From positions 201,001-265,000 of the forward strand of contig NZ_CP028922.1 of NCBI RefSeq assembly GCF_003060825.1: a stretch of DNA of 64,000 nucleotides, in the 5' to 3' direction. Positions within the stretch are counted from its first letter, which is position 1, and the number at the start of each line of letters is the position of its first letter. Shown piece after piece: positions 55,272 to 64,000 of the stretch. The translations under genes were made by a program, and so were the position numbers. Source of the stretch: Paenibacillus sp. CAA11. GTDB taxonomy: Bacteria; Bacillota; Bacilli; Paenibacillales; Paenibacillaceae. Below the pieces are notes generated by a model. The model was not told where the DNA came from and did no database searches. It worked only from the letters and a program-made list of their open reading frames with translations.

Positions 55272-56840
55272 ATGTTAAAAAAGGTAGTTCTCATCTCAGC
55301 TTTGCTGCTTGGCAGTCTGGGTCCAGGATTTACAGCAACAGCGGCTGAGGATAGTGTGACCAATGAGATTAAGGATTCTATTGTCTTAGCGATCGACAGC
55401 TCCAAAGCTTATATCAACGGCAAGCCAGCTCGAATTGATAACAAAGACCAGAGCATTGTCCCTATTGCAGATAAGGGAAACACACTAATTCCACTGCGGT
55501 TTGTAGCGGATCAACTCGGCGGCAGCCTGACCTACAATGCTAAGAGCAAAGAAATCACCATTAAAGCAGGCGGCAATACAGCCAGAACCAAGGTGGGTGA
55601 TTCCGTACTATACATAAATGAGAAGAAGACAGCCATGAATACAGCAAGTAAAACAGTAAACGGAACCACGTATCTGCCTTTGAGAGCTGTAGTGGAGGAT
55701 GTGTTCCATAAGAAGCTGTATGCAAAGAACGGCATTATCGTCATCAGCAACGAGCCTAAGACCCTCACGGACAGCACGCTTACCAAGCTTGCGAAGGAGC
55801 TGAAGCCGTATCTTATCTATACAGGCGGTGAACAGCTGCTGAATATATATTCCGATGGAACTTATACTTATCAGGAGTTGGCGAGGGATGATACGGAGAT
55901 CATTAATGACGGCTCTAATAGAGTGGTGGATATAGTCAACGGGTACTATTATCTTGAATATAATAATTACCAGCCAAACAATTATATGATTCATAAGGTA
56001 AGTCTGGATGGGAGCTATGTGAAAACCCTGAAGCCGAATATTCAGGAATATGATTCTCTACAGGCCGTTGGAGGCGGTTATCTGTACTTTCTGAATCCTA
56101 ACCATAACATTACTAGAGTTAATGAGAACAACCTCTCGGACCGCAAGGTAATTGGTAAGGGGTATTTCTTAAGAGATCAGGCTTATATTAGGAATGACCA
56201 AATTTGGTTTACGGACCAAGGGGATGATGCTGACCAGGCTATCTATACGATTTATAACGGGAAGAAGACCCGGATTACGGGGAAAGACTGTTATCTCTAT
56301 TATGTTCATGATAATTGGATCTATTATGGGCATTATGAGAATAAAGGATGGGTTTTGTACCGGATCACATTAGGCGGAGGGAAGAAGACAAAGCTAAGCG
56401 GAAATGAGGATATCCTTGAATCTGTGATTTCCAATAACAAGATCTATTACCTGGACCACCGTTCCAAGACGGTTAAGGAAATGAACTTGGACGGTTCGAA
56501 CAAGAGAGTGGTCTGCAAGCTAGGAAAGCTGGGTGGAAGCATATTTGCAGGCAGTAAGGGAAATATTTATTTTACAGAAGAGGATCAGTACCTGGTTGGT
56601 TCTTCTCAAGCATTATACAAAGTGAACACGGCGACCGGGGCCAAGAAGCAATTAGTTAATATTGATCTCGATTTCTCTTCTTATTGGAGACGCATTCTGA
56701 ATGTGCAGGAGCTTGGAGATAATGTCTATTATACGGTGTACAGCAAGGTCTATCGGGTGAAAAATGACGGGACCGGGCTAAAGCCGATTGATCATTATTT
56801 GGATGGGTATCGTGATCCGGTAGGTCTAAGAATCAATTGA
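55272..56840 (+). CDS. Secreted protein: copper-amine-oxidase-like stalk domain plus DUF5050-like propeller
   Basis: A 522-residue secreted protein. The signal peptide (V-V-L-I-S-A-L-L-L-G) is cut near T-A-T-A-A. Residues 30-145 are a copper amine oxidase N-terminal-like domain (L-I-P-L-R-F-V-A-D-Q-L-G-G, T-Y-L-P-L-R-A-V-V-E), common in Paenibacillus surface proteins. The rest repeats Y-Y-x-x-x-x-x-x-x-L-Y-x-I blocks like DUF5050 propellers. ATG 55272 is chosen for GGGAGGGAAAGGG upstream. Role unknown; probably carbohydrate or wall binding. Confidence 0.83.
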   Translation: MLKKVVLISALLLGSLGPGFTATAAEDSVTNEIKDSIVLAIDSSKAYINGKPARIDNKDQSIVPIADKGNTLIPLRFVADQLGGSLTYNAKSKEITIKAGGNTARTKVGDSVLYINEKKTAMNTASKTVNGTTYLPLRAVVEDVFHKKLYAKNGIIVISNEPKTLTDSTLTKLAKELKPYLIYTGGEQLLNIYSDGTYTYQELARDDTEIINDGSNRVVDIVNGYYYLEYNNYQPNNYMIHKVSLDGSYVKTLKPNIQEYDSLQAVGGGYLYFLNPNHNITRVNENNLSDRKVIGKGYFLRDQAYIRNDQIWFTDQGDDADQAIYTIYNGKKTRITGKDCYLYYVHDNWIYYGHYENKGWVLYRITLGGGKKTKLSGNEDILESVISNNKIYYLDHRSKTVKEMNLDGSNKRVVCKLGKLGGSIFAGSKGNIYFTEEDQYLVGSSQALYKVNTATGAKKQLVNIDLDFSSYWRRILNVQELGDNVYYTVYSKVYRVKNDGTGLKPIDHYLDGYRDPVGLRIN

Positions 56841-56850
56841 AGATGAATCA

Positions 56851-56892
56851 GAACCCCTTTCTGTCCTTGCAGGCAGCAAGGGGTTCTTTTTT
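56851..56892 (+). terminator. Terminator after the stalk-domain gene
   Basis: GAACCCCTT (56851-56859) and AAGGGGTTC (56878-56886) with TTTTTT following. Confidence 0.8.
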
Positions 56893-56898
56893 GCAGCA

Positions 56899-57507
56899 TT
56901 ACATATAATAGTTGTCGCTTCTTACAGGAGTTCCCGCCGGGGTTGTGCCATAGGCATGAATATAGGTATTCATAGTTGTATCTTTGAGGGTTGGAACTTG
57001 ATAGTACCCTTTTTGATTAGCGTATTGAAAAGCCTCATAAGCCATATCTGCAGCTTTGTTGGCAGCCGCCTGCATGGTTTGGCGAAGCACCGGATGGGCC
57101 ATCTCAAGCGTGGCTTTCATTTTCATGTTAGCGGATTGCTTATGGCAGCCTACAAGACAGAGGGCCACGTCCGCATCGTCAATCTGATCAGTGTTCTGCA
57201 CAGGGGCTTGAGTCTGCGGCTGGTGCAGACCGTACATAGGCTGGAACGAGTTGGTGGCAAACGGTCTAACATTGACCATGTTTTTTTGCATACGCTGCGG
57301 CATGGCTTGGGAGGCCCCTAACGAATGTGCCAGCTGCACCATGTTATTGTACTCCATGGTACATGCATTGAAATGGTTGTTGATCATGGTTTGCAGCTGT
57401 CCTTCTCTAGCAAAGGGGCGATACAGCTGCAGGGTGTTCAATCCTTGGATCGTCTCGTTCAAAACTTCATGCAATTCCAGAACCTCGTGTGCACCAAGTG
57501 TGTTCAT
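56899..57507 (-). CDS. Spore coat protein, CotF type
   Basis: A 202-residue protein of the Coat F (ferritin-like) family. The N-terminal helix L-N-E-T-I-Q-G-L-N-T-L and the later Q-A-A-A-N-K-A-A-D-M-A-Y-E-A-F-Q-Y-A-N-Q-K-G-Y-Y are typical. The start at 57507 is preceded by GGAGGG; the frame extends to 57576. It is a structural part of the spore outer layers and confirms that the organism forms endospores. Confidence 0.82.
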   Translation of the reverse strand: MNTLGAHEVLELHEVLNETIQGLNTLQLYRPFAREGQLQTMINNHFNACTMEYNNMVQLAHSLGASQAMPQRMQKNMVNVRPFATNSFQPMYGLHQPQTQAPVQNTDQIDDADVALCLVGCHKQSANMKMKATLEMAHPVLRQTMQAAANKAADMAYEAFQYANQKGYYQVPTLKDTTMNTYIHAYGTTPAGTPVRSDNYYM

Positions 57508-57653
57508 GATTGTGCGAACCCTCCATAAAGATAGTTTTTTTACTTTATAAGTCTGTACAGAAGGAGGCTGGACCATTCACCATTTAAGGAGTAATTAGGT
57601 AATTTATCGCAACATTCAAACGTTGAGGCCGTCTGTATACATGAGGTGATCCA

Positions 57654-58385
57654 ATGAAGAAGCTGGGATTTTTATTGATGATAGCTTGCATTGTCCTGAC
57701 CGGATGCAAGAGCTCCAAGGATAGCGAGAGCACCTGGCCGGAACCGGGTAGAGTGCAGGAGGGTGCGAACCAAGACCAGGCGGGCGGCAGCCAGAATGGC
57801 AGCCTTCATGTAACAGAAGAACAACCGGCTGAACCGGCAGATGCAACGAACAAGCCGGTTACAGGCAATGAGCATGATAGCACACAGCATTCCGCAGCAT
57901 CGGCTGGGGAAGGGGAAGCTGGAGCTGGAGCCGATACAGGCACAAGTACAAGCACTAGCAAAAGCACTAGCAAAAGCACTAGCAAAAGCAAAGGCGACTC
58001 TAAAGCACAGTCAAACTCCTCGCAAGTAAAGACTAAGCAGGCTTATCTTCAGAAGCTGGAAGACGTGGAGAACAGCCTTTCCGACCTGGAAGAGTTGGAC
58101 GCTGGAGATATGGTAGAAATGAACGAAGCTGCTGCAGAGAGGTACAAGCGCTGGGATAAGGCGCTTAATGAGATATATGGAGCGCTGAAGAAGCAGCTGT
58201 CCAAGGAAGAGATGGCGAAGCTGAAGCAGGAGCAGCTTAAGTGGATCAAACATCGGGATGACCAGGCTGAGGAGGCCGCATCGGATAATGAGGGGGGGAC
58301 TCTGGAATCGTTCGCGCGGGTCTCAACACAAGCAGAGCTGACTAGAGAGCGATGTTATGAATTGGTTAAGACTTATATGAAGTAA
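57654..58385 (+). CDS. Lipoprotein with LprI-like domain
   Basis: A 243-residue surface lipoprotein with signal peptide and lipobox L-T-G-C (Cys18). A long Ser/Thr/Glu/Gly-rich linker (about 20-120) contains perfect S-T-S-K repeats. The last 115 residues resemble the lysozyme-inhibitor LprI N-terminal domain (W-D-K-A-L-N-E-I-Y, L-K-Q-E-Q-L-K-W-I-K-H-R-D). Alternatively a DUF1311 protein of unrelated role. ATG 57654 has TGAGGTG upstream. Confidence 0.82.
   Translation: MKKLGFLLMIACIVLTGCKSSKDSESTWPEPGRVQEGANQDQAGGSQNGSLHVTEEQPAEPADATNKPVTGNEHDSTQHSAASAGEGEAGAGADTGTSTSTSKSTSKSTSKSKGDSKAQSNSSQVKTKQAYLQKLEDVENSLSDLEELDAGDMVEMNEAAAERYKRWDKALNEIYGALKKQLSKEEMAKLKQEQLKWIKHRDDQAEEAASDNEGGTLESFARVSTQAELTRERCYELVKTYMK
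57951..57986 (+). repeat. Three tandem 12-bp repeats in the linker
   Basis: The unit AGCACTAGCAAA occurs three times in perfect tandem and encodes S-T-S-K each time. Likely a slippage-prone linker of variable length. Confidence 0.9.
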
Positions 58386-58389
58386 AGGA

Positions 58390-58410
58390 AGGCGCCTGGA
58401 TCAGGCGCCT
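58390..58410 (+). terminator. Terminator after the LprI-like gene
   Basis: AGGCGCCT (58390-58397) and AGGCGCCT (58403-58410), a self-complementary pair around GGATC, then TTGCTT. Confidence 0.7.
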
Positions 58411-58467
58411 TTGCTTGTTGGACGACTACTCGAATACCGTTATTTGAAGTTTAGGACGCTGGCAGCG

Positions 58468-59544
58468 CTAATTCTTGAGCAGAGCAGGACCATTCAAATC
58501 TCGGTAGGCCTCGGCTGTCCGCTCCAACTCTCGGAACCATAGCCATCGCATCTCTATCCGTTCTTGTTCTTGGATGCACCACTGGGCTGCCACGAAGAAG
58601 CACTGCATGGCAGATAGCTTGTAGTCAAGGAGCAGTAACTCCCAGGAATAGTCTGTGACTCCAAGCTGAACTAGCTGTTCGTAGTAGGCTTTCAAAACGG
58701 CAGTTTCATATTGCCGTCTAAGGGCAGGCTCCCACCAGAGGACCATCATATAGGATAGATCGCTTGGGCCCAGCCAGCTCGTTAGAGACCAATCGAAAGG
58801 CTGCCGATCAATCAGATAGATCTCCTTGTCTGTTGCCTTGGAGGACAGGATGTTGCCAGGATTCAAGTCGCCATGAACCAGGGTTCCCTGGTCTGGGAAT
58901 GTCTCCTGTCTTCGCAGCATGGCCTTCGGCAGATCGTGAAATACCTGCTGAATCATGCTGCGGTATTCCTCATATTCACTTTCCGGCAGAGCCTGTAGGA
59001 TAGGGGCCAGTCCTTGCTGCATATAGGACAGATACCGGTGAATCTGATCGGAGCTCATGGAGGCATAGCCTGGATCCTGCTTGTGGCGAGTCCCCCAGTA
59101 ATAGCTGTGCAGCTTGGCGGCAGCGCGGGCACAAGCCTGCCCGTATTCTAATGTAGGCTGGACTTCCCAGCCATTCTGATGCGTGGAAGATAGATCTTCC
59201 AGAAGCAAATGATAACCGGAGTGTTCATAAACAGCGTCATAGCAATAGGGGATGGGTGCATCCGCCAAACCAGCATAGTCCCTGGTATAGTAGTGAACTT
59301 CAGAGCTCCCGAAGGGGCCTTGGCATAGCTTAAGAATCAGACTGTTCGGAAGCCCGGTGCCTGCATTCTGATATTGCAGTGAGATCTTATACACAGTGGA
59401 GTTCTTAGCCTCCAAGGGCTGAATGGTGAAGCTCGCAATTTGATTGCTATTAGGCAGCTTCCCTGCTCTGATCAGGCAGCGCTGAAGGTAATCCAGGCTA
59501 AGCTGTGCCTGGTCTGTTGGATCTGTAATAAGATGAGATCCCAT
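58468..59544 (-). CDS. Phosphotransferase (APH/choline-kinase fold)
   Basis: A kinase-like protein of 358 residues from the start at 59544 (M-G-S-H-L), supported by GAAGGGG; an earlier ATG at 59598 gives 376 but has no RBS. The catalytic H-G-D-L-N-P-G-N and the metal-binding I-D-R-Q in place of I-D-W/F are visible. The N-terminal lobe is intact. Resembles DUF1679-type ecdysteroid-kinase-like proteins; substrate unknown. Antibiotic resistance cannot be inferred. Confidence 0.82.
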   Translation of the reverse strand: MGSHLITDPTDQAQLSLDYLQRCLIRAGKLPNSNQIASFTIQPLEAKNSTVYKISLQYQNAGTGLPNSLILKLCQGPFGSSEVHYYTRDYAGLADAPIPYCYDAVYEHSGYHLLLEDLSSTHQNGWEVQPTLEYGQACARAAAKLHSYYWGTRHKQDPGYASMSSDQIHRYLSYMQQGLAPILQALPESEYEEYRSMIQQVFHDLPKAMLRRQETFPDQGTLVHGDLNPGNILSSKATDKEIYLIDRQPFDWSLTSWLGPSDLSYMMVLWWEPALRRQYETAVLKAYYEQLVQLGVTDYSWELLLLDYKLSAMQCFFVAAQWCIQEQERIEMRWLWFRELERTAEAYRDLNGPALLKN

Positions 59545-59651
59545 ATCACCAATTCCCCTTCCAATATACGGATATCTTGATGGTAGCAGATCATTCAAGA
59601 TGTATCCAATATAGGGGGACGGGATTTTTCTATGTTACAGCGATATAAAAA

Positions 59652-59679
59652 GAAGGCCCGCCGAAATAAGCAGGCCTTC
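59652..59679 (-). terminator. Terminator after the DUF5050-like gene
   Basis: GAAGGCC and GGCCTTC stem; on the minus strand a T run follows (59645-59651). Confidence 0.8.
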
Positions 59680-59696
59680 ACTTTCTTATGACGAAA

Positions 59697-61259
59697 TCAG
59701 TGGTTGGTATTCACAACCAGCTGGGATACCTTCATATTCTTCAAATAGTATTTGCCGCCAACCTGGAAGAAGGTGGCGTTAGCCGTTATCGTTCCGCCCT
59801 TGATTGTAACGGAGGTGTCATCTTCCGGCTGTATCGAGTATTGAGAGTATCCGTGATCGTACTCGTTGGCCATCTGGAAGACAGCTGTGTATTCTTTGAG
59901 CTGGTTAAGTACACGATCGGTTTGAACCAGGCCGCGCAAGGTCTCCTCATCTGGATAAGTCAGGCCGAAGACCAGGCATTTGGCCGCACCGAGCAGACGC
60001 TCACTGGAGAATACTTCGTTTCCTCCGGTAATCTGTGACTCCTGTGTCTGAAGCTCTCCAATACGAATAGCCTTCTTGTCCTTGGACAGCTGATCGTACA
60101 GCTTGTTGAGGTCCTCCAGGGAAGAATCATCGACATAATCGGTGGCACCTGGGGTCTCCTGGGCATCGGGCACCTTCTCTTCCAGCGCTAGTTCACGAAC
60201 ATGGAGGGTATATTTCCCAGCCTGGTCAGGCTGGAAGGTATAAGCTTCCGTGGAGGTAACTCCGAACCGGATATACCTGAACGGTTGAGAGGAGTCCTGC
60301 GCTTCTCCCATCAGTTGCCGCGGATAAGAGCCGTCCTTGTTCATCCAGTAAAGTTGACCATCCCGGTCATAGAAGATCTTGCCGTTATGAATCAGAAACT
60401 GGCCTACGGGTTCCTCATTCAGCTGCACGATATTGCTTCCAGAAGTGCTCCGTTTGTAGAGCCTCGAATTCTCTGTATAGTAAATGGTGTCCCCGTCCAC
60501 TTGGAAGTTACTGAGATGAATGCCGTCAAACAGCAGCTTCCGGGTGTAGGAAGGGTCATTAATATTAATAGCGTACATGTTATCCTTCTGCATGGTTTCT
60601 TCGGAAGAGTAGTACAGGGTATCGTGCGCCAGGTTGAAATGAAGTGCGGCTCTGCCGTCATCGGACAGCATTTTGACATTGCTGCCATCCACATTGGCTA
60701 CGAGCAGCAGGTCCTGCTTGGCCCGAATGCCGACCTCGTCTTTGGAGATGAAATACAGCTTGCCGTTATAGACCAGTGCCTCAATGATGATGTGTTCCTT
60801 CCCATCCGAAAGTGTGATAGGCTGAGGCTTCTCATGGGGTCTTACCTTCCATAGCTTTGAATTGTTAAGATAGTAGATCCAATCTTGATCCATCCCGATC
60901 AGGGTGATGTTGCCATACTCTCCCTCGGCGGAATCGAGCAGATAGTTGGTGTCGTCAGGATTCTTGGCGTCCCAACGCAGATTCTTGTCATCGGACAGAA
61001 TTACAGCCTGCTTGGTTTCTACGGCGAACAGATTTGGGGTGATCGTGCCGTCTTGATAGCCTATGGTCAGATTTTCAAAATCTAGCTGGTCTGAAGCCTT
61101 CTTGGTTTCTTTTTCTGAAGCTTGGCTTCCCTGCTTCTGTGAGGTGGATGCTGTTGTTCCCTGGTTATTGTTCTGGTTCTCCTGGCTTTGACAGCCGCTG
61201 GCCAGCAGGCTAATCGCCACTAAGCCAGCTAGGGGAAGTCTTCTAAGCTGTGCGTTCAT
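59697..61259 (-). CDS. Lipoprotein with DUF5050-like beta-propeller
   Basis: A 520-residue lipoprotein with a lipobox near L-L-A-S-G-C (Cys23) and a Gln/Asn/Ser-rich linker to about residue 60. Several propeller blades follow (W-I-Y-Y-L-N-N-S-K-L-W-K-V, K-L-Y-F-I-S-K-D, T-I-Y-Y-T-E-N-S-R-L-Y-K). The C-terminal 130 residues form a separate domain (Y-L-K-N-M-K-V-S-Q-L at the end). Related in its propeller to the protein at 55272. Function unknown; monocistronic. Confidence 0.83.
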   Translation of the reverse strand: MNAQLRRLPLAGLVAISLLASGCQSQENQNNNQGTTASTSQKQGSQASEKETKKASDQLDFENLTIGYQDGTITPNLFAVETKQAVILSDDKNLRWDAKNPDDTNYLLDSAEGEYGNITLIGMDQDWIYYLNNSKLWKVRPHEKPQPITLSDGKEHIIIEALVYNGKLYFISKDEVGIRAKQDLLLVANVDGSNVKMLSDDGRAALHFNLAHDTLYYSSEETMQKDNMYAININDPSYTRKLLFDGIHLSNFQVDGDTIYYTENSRLYKRSTSGSNIVQLNEEPVGQFLIHNGKIFYDRDGQLYWMNKDGSYPRQLMGEAQDSSQPFRYIRFGVTSTEAYTFQPDQAGKYTLHVRELALEEKVPDAQETPGATDYVDDSSLEDLNKLYDQLSKDKKAIRIGELQTQESQITGGNEVFSSERLLGAAKCLVFGLTYPDEETLRGLVQTDRVLNQLKEYTAVFQMANEYDHGYSQYSIQPEDDTSVTIKGGTITANATFFQVGGKYYLKNMKVSQLVVNTNH

Positions 61260-61423
61260 TCTGCTATGTGCTCCTTCTAGTTGTTGTGATCCTTGATGCC
61301 TAGTTGATACTGAATGAATAGGACAAAAGATCCATTCATATCATATACTACCAAGGATAAAAATAGTATAACTATTGTGAATCGTGAGCGCCGGTTTTAC
61401 GAAACAAATTAGAGAACTGTACG

Positions 61424-61484
61424 AAACAGCCTCTGAAGTTACAGGTTGAGCCGTTAGGCCATCCAGTAGCTTCAGAGGCTGTTT
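61424..61484. terminator. Long hairpin between the EamA and DUF5050-like genes
   Basis: AAACAGCCTCTGAAG (61424-61438) pairs with CTTCAGAGGCTGTTT (61469-61483). It can serve the minus-strand EamA-type gene. Confidence 0.65.
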
Positions 61485-61517
61485 GCTATAAGCTATAAGC
61501 CTTCTATTAGAGCTGAG

Positions 61518-62426
61518 TTACAGTTCGTCAGCGATCCCAAGCAACGCGATCCCTATAATGACACACACGATCACGGCATACTGCACCTTGTTCAGTCTCT
61601 CCTTCAGGAAGATCCGAGAGAGGATAACGGAGACTATGCTATAGGATGCGATCAGCGGAGCTGCGATAATTGCATTGCTCGACATGGCGAAGACATAGAA
61701 GAACTGCCCGGTTGTCTCAAATATAGCTGCATATCCTTTTACACGCTCGTGAAAAAGATTGAAGGATTGCTTGCGCACGATCCGAAGGTAGGCATAGGCC
61801 AGTACAGCGCAGATGAAGAAGGTATATTCATAGGCAAGCAAGGCAGCGTCCTCTTGAATGAGCTTCAGCTCATCCAGATAAATGCCATCCGCAAACGTGC
61901 CGAGTCCATCAATAATGCAGTAGAGAATTGGGAACATAATGGCCATGAAGCCAATCTGATACTTCTTATCCGCCTGGGTTAGATTCGCCTGCAGGGCGCC
62001 TTGTTCAGACCTCTTCTCCAGCACCGCAATGCCAATCACACCTGCGGTAATGATGGTGATGCCAAGGATTTGAATGACGTTCAGTGTGTGGGTGAAGAAG
62101 ATGAACAGGAGCAGCGTAGTGACCGCCCCGGAGGAATTTTGCACCGGAGAAGCGATGGACAGCTCAATATACCTAAGGCCAATATAACCGATGGCCATAG
62201 ATAGGATATAAAGTGCCGATACGGGGAGGTAGCGCATCATATCGGCCGGGTGAAAGTCGAGCCCTTTGAACAGCATGTAGCCGGTGGCATGAACCCCCAT
62301 GACCAGCCCGACCATGATTACAATGCGAATATGGCTGAATCGGTCGTCCGGATCGCTGCCCTTCTTATAGAATAAATCGGCGGCTCCCCAAGCTAGGGCC
62401 GTTAATAGAGCAAATGCAAACCACAT
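61518..62426 (-). CDS. DMT-superfamily (EamA-like) transporter
   Basis: A 302-residue membrane protein with ten helices arranged as two five-helix repeats (A-L-A-W-G-A-A-D-L-F and later Y-S-I-V-S-V-I-L-S-R-I-F-L-K-E). The second repeat ends with V-I-I-G-I-A-L-L-G. The family exports amino acids or metabolites; the substrate cannot be read from the sequence. Confidence 0.88.
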   Translation of the reverse strand: MWFAFALLTALAWGAADLFYKKGSDPDDRFSHIRIVIMVGLVMGVHATGYMLFKGLDFHPADMMRYLPVSALYILSMAIGYIGLRYIELSIASPVQNSSGAVTTLLLFIFFTHTLNVIQILGITIITAGVIGIAVLEKRSEQGALQANLTQADKKYQIGFMAIMFPILYCIIDGLGTFADGIYLDELKLIQEDAALLAYEYTFFICAVLAYAYLRIVRKQSFNLFHERVKGYAAIFETTGQFFYVFAMSSNAIIAAPLIASYSIVSVILSRIFLKERLNKVQYAVIVCVIIGIALLGIADEL

Positions 62427-62579
62427 GAACAGAACTCCTTGATAAAATTCAGATTTGCCCAGGTACCCTGAGCCTACTTATTATAAAAGACCACCGGGTT
62501 CTACTGTCAATGACATAGATAGGCAATACGGCTGACTTATTGATTAAGTTTAATTTTCAAAAATAGTCATGATCCCTGG

Positions 62580-62609
62580 TTGAAAAAGAGACGCGGAATA
62601 GGTTAGTAT
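62580..62609 (+). promoter_or_regulatory. Promoter before the GH51 gene
   Basis: TTGAAA (62580-62585), 18 bp, TAGTAT (62604-62609), about 67 bases before the start codon. Confidence 0.45.
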
Positions 62610-62675
62610 AGCTATATAAGATGCAATTATGTTAATTTATTAATAATTATATTAATGAAGTATAGGAGAATGACC

Positions 62676-64000
62676 ATGACCACTTTCCGAAATGAATTGA
62701 TTGCACATTACAGGTTCGACGATGCAAGCCATGTTGCTAAGGACAGCTCAGGCCAGGGACAGGACGGCACCCTAGCAGGGAAGACTCCGCCTGTAGTGTC
62801 AGAGCTGGGCGGCAGAACTGCGGTTACTTTTGCAGGCGGCAAGAGCGGTACTTCTTATATTCAGCTGCCGGCGGATTTACTTAAAGATGTAAGCGATAAC
62901 ACCGGTGTAACGGTGACGGCGTGGGTGAACTTCGGCAATGGCTCTGATATGTGGGAACGGATTTTTGACTTTGGAGGAGGAGACGGCTCACCTTATCTTT
63001 TCCTGAACCGAAACCTGCGGGGCACCCTCTTTGCTGGCGAGGAATTGTCCGTGGACCCGGGAAGAGGCTTCGTGCGCGATGAATGGATGCATGTAGCGAT
63101 CTCTGTGCTCGGTACGAAAGGCGGTACCCTAAGCAGCGCAGGCGCCACGCTTTATGTCAATGGTGAACTGATGGCCGACGGAATGATCAGCCAGACGTCA
63201 AGCGGCAATTACGCTAAGCTGCGCAGATGGTTCGAAACCTTTGCAGACTCTTCCAATTACAGCAGCAACTATATTGGACACTCTCAGTTCGAAGTGGACT
63301 CGGACTTTGCCGGTGCTTTGTCAGACTTCCGTATTTATAAGGCAGGCTTATCCATGGACGAAGTCATCGATGTCATGTGTGAATCACTGACCGATGAAGA
63401 GGTCGTGAAGCTGGCCAGAGATAAATATTTGACCTTCCCGACCCTGGTGGTAACCAAGGATCTGTCCTTGCCAACTTCACTGATGGGCGGCAAAGTGCGG
63501 GTGGCCTGGAAGTCCAGCCATCCGGAGGTTTTATCGAATAGCGGCCAGGTGCAGGCCATTACGTCAGCGCACGGCGTAACCGTAACAGCGGTGCTGACTC
63601 GGGGCACAAGCTCCATTGAGCGAAGCTTCCAGATTTCGGTGCTGCCGAAGGAGCTGCCGCCTTATACGCTGACCATTCATGGCGGCAAGGATGCGCTGGA
63701 TGTCAGCGAGGTCATGTATGGGCTGTTCTATGAGGATATTAACAATGCAGCCGATGGCGGAATTTATGCGGAGCTGGTACAGAACCGTTCCTTCGAATCC
63801 TTTGCATTTGATACGTATAATCATGCATCCGGTGAATGCGGCTGTTCCACAGGCCGGAACCGCGAGCCGCTGTTCGCCTGGTCGGGCGATACCGACAAGA
63901 TGACGCCGAAGAACAGCGGGGGCTTGAATGAATTTTTCGGGATTACAGACAGAGACGTGAACGCTTATTACGTGACGGTAGCGGATGGGGCGACGATCCG
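62676..64000 (+). CDS. LamG-containing GH51 alpha-L-arabinofuranosidase (3' end outside window)
   Basis: The frame from ATG 62676 (AGGAGAATGACC upstream) stays open to the last base, giving 441 codons here. Residues 1-225 are a LamG/concanavalin-like sugar-binding module (L-I-A-H-Y-R-F-D-D-A, V-A-I-S-V-L-G, F-A-G-A-L-S-D-F-R-I-Y). About 245-325 is an Ig-like domain (V-A-W-K-S-S-H-P-E-V-L). About 335 onward begins a GH51 catalytic region (V-S-E-V-M-Y-G-L-F-Y-E-D-I-N, Y-A-E-L-V-Q-N-R-S-F-E). The catalytic Glu residues lie beyond the window. No signal peptide is visible, odd for a protein with binding modules. Confidence 0.9.
   Translation, partial: MTTFRNELIAHYRFDDASHVAKDSSGQGQDGTLAGKTPPVVSELGGRTAVTFAGGKSGTSYIQLPADLLKDVSDNTGVTVTAWVNFGNGSDMWERIFDFGGGDGSPYLFLNRNLRGTLFAGEELSVDPGRGFVRDEWMHVAISVLGTKGGTLSSAGATLYVNGELMADGMISQTSSGNYAKLRRWFETFADSSNYSSNYIGHSQFEVDSDFAGALSDFRIYKAGLSMDEVIDVMCESLTDEEVVKLARDKYLTFPTLVVTKDLSLPTSLMGGKVRVAWKSSHPEVLSNSGQVQAITSAHGVTVTAVLTRGTSSIERSFQISVLPKELPPYTLTIHGGKDALDVSEVMYGLFYEDINNAADGGIYAELVQNRSFESFAFDTYNHASGECGCSTGRNREPLFAWSGDTDKMTPKNSGGLNEFFGITDRDVNAYYVTVADGATI

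Noticed and set aside
59688-60854. Plus-strand frames opposite the DUF5050-like lipoprotein
   Set aside because: Shadows of the lipoprotein gene on the other strand.

Overview
The window looks like a chromosomal segment of a spore-forming, plant-polysaccharide-degrading Bacillota bacterium, most likely Paenibacillus or a close relative. This rests on the rnr-smpB-ssrA order, a CotF-type spore coat protein, YheC/YheD-type ATP-grasp proteins, a copper-amine-oxidase-like stalk domain, and several glycoside hydrolases (GH43, GH5, GH3, GH51). Species is not determined. Core stretches look moderately GC-rich; several accessory blocks are visibly AT-rich.

Region by region. (1) 1-2162: the end of rnr, then smpB and the tmRNA gene ssrA (trans-translation). 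(2) 2163-9901: a patchwork island bounded and subdivided by four copies of the ssrA 3' end (2041-2122, 2916-2999, 3873-3955, 9832-9862), each followed by a terminator-like hairpin. The three compartments hold a cold-shock pair (csp, ydjO-like), a small gene plus zeta-toxin-like kinase, and a hemicellulose/ferulate set (esterase, GH43, phenolic acid decarboxylase padC, NmrA-like reductase, LysR). No integrase is visible. (3) 9.9-16 kb: a DUF4352-like lipoprotein, two small possibly spore-related genes, a BceAB-type ABC pair without its two-component system, and a secreted-protein gene broken by an amber codon. (4) 16.1-20.8 kb: a complete 2-aminoethylphosphonate pathway (PEP mutase, phosphonopyruvate decarboxylase, aminotransferase) between two YheC/YheD-type ATP-grasp genes. 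This is an unusual and possibly undescribed arrangement.

(5) 21-33.8 kb: assorted metabolic and regulatory genes. They include a PadR regulator with a BtrH-like protein, a Gfo/Idh/MocA oxidoreductase with a divergent LysR, a BlaI/BlaR1-like pair whose sensor domain is not penicillin-binding, ahpC-ahpF with a PerR-like box, and a DUF4261-like protein. (6) 33.9-42.6 kb: an AT-rich ribosomally synthesised peptide (RiPP) cluster. It has a GHKL kinase and LytTR regulator, a two-gene ABC transporter, a one-gene ABC exporter, a radical SAM/SPASM maturase, a TIGR04066-like maturation protein, an acyl-carrier-like protein lacking the attachment serine, and a 48-residue cysteine-rich precursor (42465-42611) found by reading the DNA. 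A pair of TTACAT direct repeats 21 bp apart lies in the promoter region and fits LytTR control. (7) 42.8-44.1 kb: the cluster's right edge, with an IS3-type remnant and a partial duplication of an aldo/keto reductase gene.

(8) 44.8-64 kb: a LytTR/DUF3021 pair, a secreted GH5-CBM3 cellulase, a permuted GH3 beta-glucosidase, an ADI/DDAH-fold hydrolase, an isolated AT-rich ABC exporter, two DUF5050-like cell-surface proteins, CotF, an LprI-like lipoprotein, a phosphotransferase, an EamA transporter and the start of a LamG-GH51 arabinofuranosidase that runs off the window. The feruloyl-type esterase, GH43, GH51, GH5, GH3 and PadC together suggest arabinoxylan and cellulose use with detoxification of released phenolic acids. 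All family names come from reading motifs; no database search was run.
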